DNA of 64,000 bases from Oribacterium parvum ACB1 (GTDB taxonomy: Bacteria > Bacillota > Clostridia > Lachnospirales > Lachnospiraceae), in contig NZ_KE148312.1 in the NCBI RefSeq assembly GCF_000238055.2, positions 937,201 to 1,001,200 on the forward strand. The letters run 5' to 3'. The notes under the pieces are model-generated. The model was not told where the DNA came from. It made no database searches and saw nothing but the letters and a program-made list of their open reading frames with translations. Within the stretch, counting starts at the first letter, position 1; each line of letters begins with the position of its first letter. Shown piece by piece: positions 34,170-43,277 of the stretch. The translations under genes were made by a program, and so were the position numbers.

Positions 34170-36392
34170 TTATTGCTCTTGTTCGTGATTTACTTCAACA
34201 TCTTCGCTCCATCTGAATATTTTCTCTCTCGGCATGTTTTCTTCCAGCTTATGAAGGAGAAATCCTTCTATCTCTTCCTTTATTTTTTCCGGATAATGAT
34301 AATACCCTCCCGTATTTTCATAAGGAAATACAGTATACGGAGATTGAGGAAAGGCTTTCAGCATAGGCTTAAGGTAGGTCTCTGAAATGCGGAAGCTCCC
34401 CACGCTGCAATCGTAGAGCTTGGCCATCGGAATTTCTCGGAAAACAGTATCCAAAAACACGTTATAAAGTTCCTTCCACTTCTCATGGTAAATCATCGGA
34501 TCAAAGCAGAGTCGAATAGAATATCCTTCCTCTATCAACAATTTTGCAGCCCTTAGACGACTTTCAAGACTTGCGGAACTGTGCTCCGCTCTCTGTACTA
34601 TTTCCTCCGGAGAGACTGTAAAAGCAAAGATGAGTCTTTTCCTTGCCTCGGCAGAAAGCTGTGCTCTCTTGATTTTCCGAAATAAGGCTTCTCCACCCGC
34701 CTTGGTCCGCACTTCAATGCGAAGTTTCTCCTCTCCTTCCAAAAAACGGGAGAACTTTTCTACATAGGGGAAAATCTCCTCTAAGGCCAACAAGTCCGTA
34801 TCATAGGAAATGCAAAGATATAAGCTTCCCTTTTCTCGAATCCACTTTCTGCAATCCTGAAAATAATCTTCTATATTCAGAAAAAGGACCAGATTTGCGG
34901 AAGGGTACATTCCCTGTAAATAACAATATTCGCAGTGGAATGGGCAGTTCATAATCAAAGAACTGTAGCAAAACTGTGTCTCACTAAAACTTTGACAAAC
35001 CGGCGCACCGGGATAGATTCTCTGCCCTTCTTTTGTTGCCAATATAAGCTTTTTGCTCCGCTCCTGCATAAATCGACTTTGTTTTTTTCTGTTAAAGAGA
35101 TCCTTATAATGCCGGATGAGAATGATTTTAGCCTTGGGGAATTTCTTCAGTATTGTCTCTACATCCGCATGTCCCCATATTTCCCTTTCTACATAAATAT
35201 GAGAAAAATGCGGGTGGAAAGGAAGAGGATCCTCCTCTTTCGATATAGCATATGGAATTTTTCTTTCCTCTCCTCCTCTATCTTCCACTTCTTTTTTCGT
35301 CTCCAATAAGCAAGGAAAGTCCTCTTCGGTAGTGGAGGAGAAATGGAGTAAATCGTCTTCCAGCTCCTGCAAAATCTTCTGTCCCCCTCGCTTATCCCGA
35401 ACAGGAAGAAAGCCTTCCTGTCTTTTCTTCTGAAAATACTTGTTCCAAGAAAAATGAATGCTCTTTCCATAGTGAAGCAATTTTTCCAGTTTCTTTTCCA
35501 AGACAAAGGAGAGGCGAAGTTCTTGAGAAAGAAGCTGCACTTCAGACAAAAACGCCTCCTCTTTCTGTCTTTCTTTCTCTTTTTTCAGACTGATTTCATC
35601 CAAAATCCGGATAAAAGAAAGAACTTGTTCCTCTTCCCGTTTCAGAAGTTTCCGAAATTCTTCTTTCACTTTGTTTATTTGCTTCTGTGACTGCTCTTTC
35701 TCGCTTTCTTCCGCTGTATTCCCTGCAAAATTCAGCCCAAAATCCGTTCCACAGCGAAGAATGAACATATCTTCCGTAGAAAGAAAGCTATATCCGCTTT
35801 GGAAAACCGCAGTCGATTCCATATCATAAAGAAAAATTTCTTCCGGATAGGGTATTTCTTTAGAGAATTTTATAGAACTTCCTTTTGTTCTCTTCTTTGA
35901 AGCATTTGCCGGAGAAGCCTTTAATTCCCCTCTGTCAGGCAAGTAAGGCAGACCTCTCCCTAATATCTCCGCATCCTTCCAAGAAAGCCTTTGGTCTCCG
36001 GTGATAAGTCTTGCCTCCGGAAAGGAAAAGGCGTAAAGCATATCCGGGTAGAACTGTCGTCCCGTTGCCCATTCCTGAAGGGCATGAATCAAGAACCAGC
36101 TTCCTAAACAGCTTCCCTCGGCGGTATGTGGTGCTTTCAGGATTGCAGCACTGCCCAAGGATAAGAGAATATCCCCTCTCTTTGCTCCCTCCTTTGCCAA
36201 GGTCGCGGAAACTGCTGCCGCTGCATTGTTTCGCCCTTCTCCGCAGATAGTCAGCAATATCCTTCCTTCGGATTCGCTAAATTCACTCGTACAATACTGC
36301 AAAAAGGGAAACGAAGTTTTTCGTTTCCCCATCTTCAATGCTTGAATTATATTTTCTACTTCTCCGTAGTGTGCTGCAAAAATAAATAGCAT
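34170..36392 (-). CDS. fusion protein: nucleoside phosphorylase/nucleosidase-like domain + spore photoproduct lyase-like radical SAM domain
   Basis: 740 residues. Residues 1-225 resemble MTAN/PNP-superfamily enzymes: AAHYGEVENI with Glu11, a GEGRNNAAAAVSATL glycine loop, DMESTA with Glu192 and GTD with Asp217 match the usual acidic catalytic positions. Residues 225-395 are charged and helical, probably coiled coil. Residues 396-735 resemble spore photoproduct lyase: a radical-SAM CX3CX2C cluster (Cys483, 487, 490 in NCPFHCEYCYLQ) and Cys527 in YLCISYDTD, which may match the H-donor Cys of SPL. It starts 6 bp after ppk1. I infer that the first domain may remove 5'-deoxyadenosine, a radical-SAM by-product. 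No sporulation gene is in view. Confidence 0.85.
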   Translation of the reverse strand: MLFIFAAHYGEVENIIQALKMGKRKTSFPFLQYCTSEFSESEGRILLTICGEGRNNAAAAVSATLAKEGAKRGDILLSLGSAAILKAPHTAEGSCLGSWFLIHALQEWATGRQFYPDMLYAFSFPEARLITGDQRLSWKDAEILGRGLPYLPDRGELKASPANASKKRTKGSSIKFSKEIPYPEEIFLYDMESTAVFQSGYSFLSTEDMFILRCGTDFGLNFAGNTAEESEKEQSQKQINKVKEEFRKLLKREEEQVLSFIRILDEISLKKEKERQKEEAFLSEVQLLSQELRLSFVLEKKLEKLLHYGKSIHFSWNKYFQKKRQEGFLPVRDKRGGQKILQELEDDLLHFSSTTEEDFPCLLETKKEVEDRGGEERKIPYAISKEEDPLPFHPHFSHIYVEREIWGHADVETILKKFPKAKIILIRHYKDLFNRKKQSRFMQERSKKLILATKEGQRIYPGAPVCQSFSETQFCYSSLIMNCPFHCEYCYLQGMYPSANLVLFLNIEDYFQDCRKWIREKGSLYLCISYDTDLLALEEIFPYVEKFSRFLEGEEKLRIEVRTKAGGEALFRKIKRAQLSAEARKRLIFAFTVSPEEIVQRAEHSSASLESRLRAAKLLIEEGYSIRLCFDPMIYHEKWKELYNVFLDTVFREIPMAKLYDCSVGSFRISETYLKPMLKAFPQSPYTVFPYENTGGYYHYPEKIKEEIEGFLLHKLEENMPREKIFRWSEDVEVNHEQEQ

Positions 36393-36398
36393 TCTGTC

Positions 36399-38453
36399 CT
36401 ACTCCGCATTTCTGTAAGCTTCTCTGTAGAAGTAGTCTTGCGAGTCAAAGCGCTCCTCTCCCAAGCCCTCCGGGTCATGATAGAAACCGTCGGAAAGAAG
36501 CCATTTCCCCTTCTCCGTATCCTTAAAGCCAAGGTCGAAAATCTCCCGCACACGATTCTTATTTTCTTCATCGAGTATCGGCGCTGCAACCTCCACTCTT
36601 CGGAGCGTATTTCTGGTCATACAATCCGCACTGGCAATATAGATTTCTTCCTCATCCCCCTGCCCGAATCGATAGATGCGGGAGTGCTCCAGGAATCTTC
36701 CCACTATACTGTGAATCCGGATATTCTCCGTCCTTCCGGGAATACCCGGAATGAGGCAACAGATTCCTCGAATCAGCAGCTGAATCACTACCCCTTTTTG
36801 AGAGGCTTTAATCAAAGCATCGATAATGTCTTTGTCTGTCAGTGCATTTAGCTTTAAACCGATATAACCGCCTCTTCCTTCCTCCGCCTTTCTGCCTTCC
36901 GCTTCTATTTTTTCCAAAATGGCATTCTGCAAGCCTTTTGGCGCAACGAGAAGGGCAGAGCTCTTTTCTACTGTTTCTCCAAGAAGCAGAGTACGGAAAA
37001 CTTCCTGTGCATCCTCTCCTATCTCTCTGTTGGCCGTCATAAGGCAAAGGTCAGTATAGAGAGTGGCCGTTTTTTCATTATAATTTCCCGTTCCAATCTG
37101 GGTAATGAAGGAGACGCCTTCCTCGGTCTTTCTCGTAATAAGGCAAAGCTTGGAATGCACCTTATAAGCTGGAAGACCGTAGATTACCTGGCATCCCGCA
37201 TCCTCCAAGCGTCTTGACATCTCGATATTCGCCGCCTCATCGAACCTTGCTCTTAATTCCACAAGAGCAAGGACTTCCTTTCCATTTTCCGCAGCCTCAC
37301 AAAGCGCATCCACAATCTGACTGTGGCTCGCCATACGATAAAGGGTAATCTTTATGGAGTGAACCGACTTATCCACTGCCGCAGCCTGTAAAAGACCGAT
37401 AAAATTCTTCATACTCTCAAACGGATAAGAAAGAAGGATATCTTTCTTTTCAATCTGATGAATGATATTTTCATCCTTTCGAATCTTTCCGCTCATTCTC
37501 GGGCTGTAGCGAGGATAAAACATCTCCTGATGTTCTCTCTTGGCATTTTGCAGAGTGAAGAGGAAGGACAGGTCAAGAGGCGTTTCACAATGGATAACAT
37601 GGTCTTCCGAAATCCCTAAATACGTAGCCAGCTTCTTCTTAACCGACTTATGGAGCTCCCTACTAAGTTCCAGTCTTACCGGATTTAAGCGCTTTCTTTT
37701 CTTTAAAAGCTGCTCCATCATTCCTCGGTAATCCATATCCTCATCGTACACGTCTCCTGCATCAATATCCGCATTTCTTGTAATGCGGATGATGGATTTC
37801 TCCCGAATGGTATACGCCGGATACAGCTTCGAAACAAAGTGGAGAATCAGCTCTTCGGAAAGCATGTGGTAGCCCTTTCTTCCCGGAATCTCTATCAATC
37901 TCTTAAAAACCGGATTCCAGCAGGGAACAATCCCCATTCTTTTCTTTCCGCCCTTTGTTTCCAGACGGGCCACCGCATAAAGCTCACTGTTTTGTAAAAA
38001 GGGGAAGGGCTGCTGTTTCCCTACAATCATAGGAGAAAGATACGGACGAATTGCCTTATCAAAGTATGCCTCAAGCTGGCTCTGCTCTTGTTTGGACAGT
38101 TTTTGAAAGTTGATAATATGAATGCCTACCGGCTCAAGCTCCCCCATAAGCTGGGTATATATCTCCTTTCGTTTCTGCTCAAGCCTCTCCACTTCCTTTA
38201 AGATAAGCTTGATTTGCTCCTTACTGCTTAAGCCTGTTTTATTGTCCTTGACTGTTTTTTTATTCTCCATCTGCTGCATGAGTGTGCCCACACGAACCAT
38301 AAAAAACTCATCCAGATTGGTCTGATAAATGGAGACGAACTGCAGACGTTCCATAAGAGGCACACGAGGATTGGCTGCCTCATTTAGAACACGCTCATTA
38401 AACAAAAGCCAAGACAGCTCTCGATTTTGATAACATTCCCGATTTTCCTTCAT
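36399..38453 (-). CDS. ppk1: polyphosphate kinase 1
   Basis: Makes inorganic polyphosphate from ATP. 684 residues, normal family length. N-terminal domain ENRECYQNRELSWLLFNERV, head domain, and two phospholipase D-like C-terminal domains. The catalytic region includes FDEAANIEMSRRLEDAG and PAYKVHSKLCLI with the phospho-acceptor His. I prefer the ATG at 38453 to a TTG two codons upstream. The stop is 6 bp before the fusion gene, so the two are likely co-translated; the SDR gene completes the unit. Confidence 0.97.
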   Translation of the reverse strand: MKENRECYQNRELSWLLFNERVLNEAANPRVPLMERLQFVSIYQTNLDEFFMVRVGTLMQQMENKKTVKDNKTGLSSKEQIKLILKEVERLEQKRKEIYTQLMGELEPVGIHIINFQKLSKQEQSQLEAYFDKAIRPYLSPMIVGKQQPFPFLQNSELYAVARLETKGGKKRMGIVPCWNPVFKRLIEIPGRKGYHMLSEELILHFVSKLYPAYTIREKSIIRITRNADIDAGDVYDEDMDYRGMMEQLLKKRKRLNPVRLELSRELHKSVKKKLATYLGISEDHVIHCETPLDLSFLFTLQNAKREHQEMFYPRYSPRMSGKIRKDENIIHQIEKKDILLSYPFESMKNFIGLLQAAAVDKSVHSIKITLYRMASHSQIVDALCEAAENGKEVLALVELRARFDEAANIEMSRRLEDAGCQVIYGLPAYKVHSKLCLITRKTEEGVSFITQIGTGNYNEKTATLYTDLCLMTANREIGEDAQEVFRTLLLGETVEKSSALLVAPKGLQNAILEKIEAEGRKAEEGRGGYIGLKLNALTDKDIIDALIKASQKGVVIQLLIRGICCLIPGIPGRTENIRIHSIVGRFLEHSRIYRFGQGDEEEIYIASADCMTRNTLRRVEVAAPILDEENKNRVREIFDLGFKDTEKGKWLLSDGFYHDPEGLGEERFDSQDYFYREAYRNAE

Positions 38454-38501
38454 GGCCAAAATCCTTTCTACATCCTTGTATTAAAGGTCTATAACGACAA
38501 A

Positions 38502-38532
38502 TTTGCGGAAAAATATAATATTTTTCCGCAAA
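38502..38532. terminator. perfect hairpin between amino acid permease and ppk1
   Basis: TTTGCGGAAAAATAT and ATATTTTTCCGCAAA are exact inverted copies separated by one base. It lies just after the permease stop and 50 bp before the ppk1 start. T-runs are inside the stem, so it may be a terminator or stabilise the mRNA end. Confidence 0.65.
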
Positions 38533-38538
38533 GTCGAA

Positions 38539-39966
38539 TTAAGCATTCGCTTGTTTTTCATTTTTTGCCAAAAGCGGCATGATGATACCCAGAATGGAAA
38601 GCACCAAGGGAGTGATTATATTCAATGCCATGGTAAATGTATCCTTGGAGTGCATCCCTAAGAGACAGCTTGCGGCAGTAATCAAGAAGCACCAAGCGCC
38701 GAAAGCCAGAGCCACAGCATCATTCTTCACAAAACGATATTCCGGATGGAATTTATCTCCGGCCTTACGAAGAGCAATGTAGGCAGCAAATACCCAAAGG
38801 TAACGAAGAGGCATACATACGGAGTTCAACTTAGTGAGCTGCTTTAATACCGCTGCGGCGCCCGGAACAAAGGACTGTGCCAAGATGATAGATCCGGACA
38901 GTACAGCTACCATAATGATACCGTTTGTGTAAGCCCCAACATCATTCTGCTTTAAGAGCTTCTTCGGAATAAACTGCTTTGTATCTTCATTATCGAGAAG
39001 CATACGAAGAGGTGCATCGATACTCATAATGAGAACTGCAAACTGTCCAATCATATTGCAAAGTGCATAAATCACCAAAAGAGTATCGCCAATGCCATAG
39101 TACTGTCCCAGACGCTGGAATGCCCAGTAAGCACCGTTTGCCGCATAAGAGTTAAAGCTCTCTTCCGAAGCATTAATCACAGTCGGATCAAACATCATAC
39201 CCATCGCAATGGTTCCGAGCATAGCACAAACCACAACCATGATAGCCAGCGCAATCATTCCCTTCGGGAATCCCTTACTCGGGTTCTCTACCTTATTTAC
39301 ATACGGAGAAATCTTCTCACATCCGCCAACCGCAAAAACCAGGATGGAAAGGGAGGTAAAATATTCCAAACGGAAATTCGGAATCAAGTTCTTTAAGCTG
39401 AAATCAAGGCTCACATAGTCTGCCTTCGGATTGATTGCCGGAGCTGCAAACATCATCACGATATAAAGCAAAGACATCACAAACATACTGGAACCTGCCA
39501 AAGTTGCCATCTTCTTCAAAGGATTTAAACCTCTACTTGCTACATAGCAGAAGATTAAAAGAAGGGCAAAGGTAATCAGCTGAATGTAAATACTCGGCAA
39601 ACGATCATAGAGCTCCGCACTACGGAAAATCACCCAAGACAATGCCTTCAAACCGCCACTCGGCTTACTGGCAATATAGGTGATGTGACAAGCCCAGTAA
39701 GTCCAACCTGCATAGTACGCAATCTTGGTTCCCATGGTCTCGCGAATCCAGGAACTCACTCCTCCACCTGCATTCTTAAATGCGGAACCAAGTTCTCCAA
39801 CCATTAATGCATAGGGCACGAAGTATAAGGCAAACATGAAAATCCAGCTGAAAATAACCTGAATTCCATTAAACCAAACGAAGCCGTTTACCACATTACC
39901 AAAGCCCCAAACCGTAGAAAATGCCATAAATGCGAGCAATTTCCAACTAATCTTTTTTTGTTCCAT
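38539..39966 (-). CDS. APC-superfamily amino acid permease
   Basis: 475-residue membrane transporter with about 12 helices. The N-terminal segment (KLLAFMAFSTVWGFGNVVNG) and the GGGVSSWIRETMG motif fit amino acid/polyamine permeases, resembling the glutamate/GABA antiporter branch. The substrate cannot be told from sequence. AAAGGAGAG precedes the ATG. It lies between the M18 aminopeptidase gene and ppk1; a strong hairpin follows it. Confidence 0.9.
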   Translation of the reverse strand: MEQKKISWKLLAFMAFSTVWGFGNVVNGFVWFNGIQVIFSWIFMFALYFVPYALMVGELGSAFKNAGGGVSSWIRETMGTKIAYYAGWTYWACHITYIASKPSGGLKALSWVIFRSAELYDRLPSIYIQLITFALLLIFCYVASRGLNPLKKMATLAGSSMFVMSLLYIVMMFAAPAINPKADYVSLDFSLKNLIPNFRLEYFTSLSILVFAVGGCEKISPYVNKVENPSKGFPKGMIALAIMVVVCAMLGTIAMGMMFDPTVINASEESFNSYAANGAYWAFQRLGQYYGIGDTLLVIYALCNMIGQFAVLIMSIDAPLRMLLDNEDTKQFIPKKLLKQNDVGAYTNGIIMVAVLSGSIILAQSFVPGAAAVLKQLTKLNSVCMPLRYLWVFAAYIALRKAGDKFHPEYRFVKNDAVALAFGAWCFLITAASCLLGMHSKDTFTMALNIITPLVLSILGIIMPLLAKNEKQANA

Positions 39967-40048
39967 ACTCTCTCCTTTATTTCTTAAATATATAGTTTCT
40001 TCAGTAAAGGACTGCTCCTCTCCTGTAAAAACACCCTTTTACTCATTT

Positions 40049-41377
40049 TTAATACTTAATTTCCAAATTCCCGTCTCCTCTTCCGAGTACGGAAGAAGAA
40101 TAGAACAGCTTAGCCACTTCTACAAGATAGTAGGTATCTTCTACACCCGCCGTCTCATACGGGGAATGCATGGAAAGCTGAGGTAGTCCGATATCCACGG
40201 TGTTTAATGCCACCTGACTGTTGGAGATATTCCCCAGTGTGGAACCTCCAAGCATATCGGAACGGTTTGCGAAACTCTGGTAAGGCACCTTCGCCTTTTC
40301 ACAGAAGCTCTTAAACACGGCAGCGGATACGGCATCCGTAGTATACTTCTGGTTCGCACTGTACTTCAGTACAATTCCCTTATTCATATACGGTCTGTTT
40401 AAAGCATCCGCCTTGTCGAGGTGTGCAGGATGCACGGCATGTGCATTGTCTGCGGAAACAAGGAAACTGTTCTGTAAAGCCTTGATATACTCTTCCTCTC
40501 CCATACCGAAAGCATAGAGAATTCTATGCAGTACATCTTTTAAGAAGCTTGAATCCGCACCCTGCTTCGTACCGCTTCCTACCTCTTCGTTGTCATAAAC
40601 GCAGTGGAGTGCCACGCTCTCCTTCGGCTTAGCGGCAAGAATTCCCTGTAAGGAAGAAAAGGCACACTGCAGATCATCCAGTCTTCCACTTGCGATGAAC
40701 TCTTCCTTTCCGCCCAAAATCGTTGCCTTTTGTCTGTTGTAGAGAAATAAATCCCAATCCAGAATGCTCTCTTCTTTTACGGAAATCGCATCCGCGACAA
40801 TCTTCTTGAAACTTCCCTTTCCTTCGATAGTGGAAAATAGAGGCAGCATATCCTTCTGTGCATTGAACTTGTAGCCGTCATTCACTTCCCGATTCATGTG
40901 AATCGCCAGATTCGGAATAATGAGTAAGTCTCGGTCGATGTTTACAAGTTTTGTCTCTACTCCCTTCACACTCTTAACCAGCACTCTTCCCGCAACGGAT
41001 AAAGGTCTGTCCAGCCACGGAGAACAAATCATTCCGCCATACTTTTCTACATTGAGCTGAATGTATGCCTTGTCGATTTCAAGTTCCGGATCTCCCTTTA
41101 TCTTAAACACGGGAGAATCGCTGTGGCTTGCCATCATCTGGAAGCCCTTAAAGGATTTTTCCGGAAGGACAAAGGCGATGAGTGCAGAGCCGTTTCTTGT
41201 CACAAAATACTTTCCGCCCTTCTTTAATTTCCAGTCCTCTCCCTCGTACAAAGGAAGGAATCCTTCCTCTACAAGGATGTTTTTCATATTTTCCACTGCA
41301 AAGAAGGCATTGACACTTCCGTCAAGAAAGTCCATCAGCTTCCTGTTCAGTTTCTTTACCTCTGCTGCTTTTGCCAT
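40049..41377 (-). CDS. M18-family metallo-aminopeptidase
   Basis: 442-residue cytosolic dodecameric-type aminopeptidase that removes N-terminal acidic (or other) residues. Metal ligands and motifs: MASHSDSPVFKIKG (His), SGRLDDLQCAF (Asp), YDNEEVGSGTKQGADS (Glu pair), SADNAHAVHP and the C-terminal LSMHSPYETAGVEDTY with the last His. AAAGGAG precedes its start. Being next to an amino acid permease suggests peptide use for nutrition. Confidence 0.96.
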   Translation of the reverse strand: MAKAAEVKKLNRKLMDFLDGSVNAFFAVENMKNILVEEGFLPLYEGEDWKLKKGGKYFVTRNGSALIAFVLPEKSFKGFQMMASHSDSPVFKIKGDPELEIDKAYIQLNVEKYGGMICSPWLDRPLSVAGRVLVKSVKGVETKLVNIDRDLLIIPNLAIHMNREVNDGYKFNAQKDMLPLFSTIEGKGSFKKIVADAISVKEESILDWDLFLYNRQKATILGGKEEFIASGRLDDLQCAFSSLQGILAAKPKESVALHCVYDNEEVGSGTKQGADSSFLKDVLHRILYAFGMGEEEYIKALQNSFLVSADNAHAVHPAHLDKADALNRPYMNKGIVLKYSANQKYTTDAVSAAVFKSFCEKAKVPYQSFANRSDMLGGSTLGNISNSQVALNTVDIGLPQLSMHSPYETAGVEDTYYLVEVAKLFYSSSVLGRGDGNLEIKY

Positions 41378-41601
41378 ACAAACTCCTTTCTCTATCCACT
41401 TTCTCTATACATATTCTTATGGAGGGGAAGCCCTCCCGATTATATCTATAATGATTTTCTTTTATTTGCCCTCAAGCATTATACAGGAAAGCTTCATACT
41501 TGAGAAGTAAAAAAATAGGATGTTTTACTAGGTTTTATTTTTCACAAATTTTCGACATCCTTTTTTCTTTTTTACAATCGTGATTTTCAGCAGACTATAA
41601 A

Positions 41602-41644
41602 TGTTGCATTTGCAACACCACAATTTATATGAATTTGCTATACT
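41602..41644 (+). promoter_or_regulatory. Fnr/HcpR-type operator and class II promoter for the DUF1858 operon
   Basis: Palindrome TGTTGC-ATTT-GCAACA at 41602-41617; -10 box TATACT at 41639-41644. With transcription starting about 7 bp after the -10, the palindrome centre is near -41.5, the classic position for an activating Crp/Fnr protein, and no good -35 exists. This is the only clear feature of the 417-bp divergent region 41378-41794; about 140 nt of leader follow. Confidence 0.72.
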
Positions 41645-41794
41645 GTTTCCCGTAATCGAGAGTTTTCAGGTTTTAGAAGAACAACCTAAGGCAGACATTG
41701 TATGCCTTTGCTCTCTTTAAAGAATAATAGTTTTGCTCAGAATGAGTCTTTGGAGAAAAACGGAGCAGAACAAAAGATTTAGGAGGAAAATAAA

Positions 41795-42004
41795 ATGGCA
41801 AAGATTTCCAGCGATATGTTAGTAGGACAAATTGTAAACGAGCACCCGGAGTTAATCGACACCTTACTGGAGGTAGGAATGCACTGCTTAGGCTGCCCCA
41901 GCTCTCAGATGGAGTCTCTGGAGGACGCTTGCATGGTACACGGTTTAAACCCGAATGCGGTACTGGCTACCCTGAACGCAAAGTTAAGTGAGGTTTCTGA
42001 ATAA
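41795..42004 (+). CDS. DUF1858 / hybrid-cluster-protein-associated redox disulfide protein
   Basis: 69-residue protein with the DUF1858 (ScdA N-terminal-like) pattern: DMLVGQIVNEHPELIDTLLE, then the CxxC pair in GMHCLGCPSS (Cys31, Cys34), then EDACMVHGLNPN. This family is known for being found with hybrid cluster protein, and hcp lies 2.3 kb away under the same predicted operator. A thiol or Fe-S redox role in nitrosative stress is likely. Its stop overlaps the next start (TAATG), so translation is coupled. Confidence 0.93.
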   Translation: MAKISSDMLVGQIVNEHPELIDTLLEVGMHCLGCPSSQMESLEDACMVHGLNPNAVLATLNAKLSEVSE

Positions 42005-42609
42005 TGAGTGCTTTTTTAGGACCGATTCACTATTGGCTTTATAATAAAATCCAGCTGCAGGAAGAGCTAATTCGGAAAATTGCGGAGTATGGTGAAAAAT
42101 CCGGCTGGGCAGTATTTTCCGAGAAGCACTTGGAGGAGAAGACGGTAAACAAGGAGCTTCGTCCCTTAAATGAACTGATTGATGTAATGAATATCCACGG
42201 TTGGCTACAGGAAAGAGTACAGGATGCAGAAGCACGTTATGCCCTTTTGGTAACAAGCATTCTGGCAGAAAACCCGGAAAGACTTTCCGATTTGGAAAAA
42301 ATTGCCTTTCAGTTTGGAAAAGAGCGGGCACTTGCTCCTGAATCCGATGCGGCCGATGCTTACAGGAAGATGGACGATTCCCTCTTAAACGGTATGCCCT
42401 GTGACAGAGTCAATGTCATCACGGAGCAGGATCCGGCTCGCACCTCTTGGGTACAGGAAGAAGATATTCATGCTCCCTTCTGGACTGCCGTAAACGGAGA
42501 TCCTTCCGTTTACTATCAGCTTAGAAAGAAAATCATGGAGGGAATGCTCTCCGAAACTGCCCTTCACTTCGACACGGACGAGGAATGGCACTACAGCCTG
42601 TATCAATAG
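42004..42609 (+). CDS. unknown protein in the DUF1858-hemerythrin operon
   Basis: 201 residues, no recognised domain. Predicted mostly helical and acidic with a single Cys (MPCDRV). No signal peptide or membrane helix is seen, so it is cytosolic. The beginning (FLGPIHYWLYNKIQLQEELIRKI) is amphipathic. It is translationally coupled to the DUF1858 gene (overlap of one base) and followed 26 bp later by a hemerythrin gene. The context suggests a partner in Fe-S repair or NO/O2 defence; that is inference. Confidence 0.88.
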   Translation: MSAFLGPIHYWLYNKIQLQEELIRKIAEYGEKSGWAVFSEKHLEEKTVNKELRPLNELIDVMNIHGWLQERVQDAEARYALLVTSILAENPERLSDLEKIAFQFGKERALAPESDAADAYRKMDDSLLNGMPCDRVNVITEQDPARTSWVQEEDIHAPFWTAVNGDPSVYYQLRKKIMEGMLSETALHFDTDEEWHYSLYQ

Positions 42610-42635
42610 GCAAATCCACAAGAAAGAGGACAGAG

Positions 42636-43199
42636 ATGAATAGAAGTATTGCCATTATGGAAGAAGAGCACAGCAATATCAACAGAGCCCTTGCAGTGGT
42701 TCGCAAGATTTGCCTACAGCTTATGGGCGGAGCAGAGGTGCCGGACAGCGATTTACGACAGATTATTGATTTCATCAGAGGCTATGCGGATAAACATCAC
42801 CATGGTAAGGAGGAAAAATTCCTCTTCCCGGTTATGGTGGAAAAGATGGGACCCGTAGCAGATAAGCTTGTTACCCACGGAATGCTCGTAGAGCATGACC
42901 TTGGAAGAGCGGATGTACTTGCTCTGGAAACAGCCTTAAATGAGTATCAGAAAACCCCGACTCCGGAGTTAAAGCTGGATATTCTCTCCTACGCGATGGC
43001 TTATGCCCACCTCTTACAGCTTCACATTGAAAAGGAAAACAGTGTGGTTTATCCTTTCGCGGAACGAAGCCTGAGCACAGAGGACTTCCAAGTTATCAAC
43101 GATAAGAGTGAGGTCTATGAGGCGGAGAAAAAGAAAGAAGGTGTACAGGATAAGTACCTGAATGCTTTGGAAATCCTTGAAAAGAAGTATCTTCACTAA
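42636..43199 (+). CDS. hemerythrin-domain protein
   Basis: 187-residue four-helix-bundle protein with a probable di-iron site. Candidate ligands are His in EEEHSNIN, the KHHHGKEEKFLFP cluster, HGMLVEHDLGR, and HIEKENSVVYPF. It resembles the C-terminal half of ScdA/YtfE (RIC) repair proteins, in which a DUF542/ScdA_N domain is fused to hemerythrin; here DUF1858 and hemerythrin are separate genes of one operon. The ATG at 42636 follows GAGGACAGAG; the longer upstream frame overlaps the preceding gene and lacks such a site. Confidence 0.93.
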   Translation: MNRSIAIMEEEHSNINRALAVVRKICLQLMGGAEVPDSDLRQIIDFIRGYADKHHHGKEEKFLFPVMVEKMGPVADKLVTHGMLVEHDLGRADVLALETALNEYQKTPTPELKLDILSYAMAYAHLLQLHIEKENSVVYPFAERSLSTEDFQVINDKSEVYEAEKKKEGVQDKYLNALEILEKKYLH

Positions 43200-43203
43200 A
43201 TAG

Positions 43204-43241
43204 AGAAGGGGCGCCACAACAGTAGTGCCCCTTCTTTTTTT
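43204..43241 (+). terminator. terminator of the hemerythrin operon
   Basis: AGAAGGGGC pairs with GCCCCTTCT, followed by TTTTTTT. It lies 5 bp after the hemerythrin stop. Confidence 0.93.
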
Positions 43242-43277
43242 ATACAAATGTGTATTGCGTGACGCTTATCCTATCTC

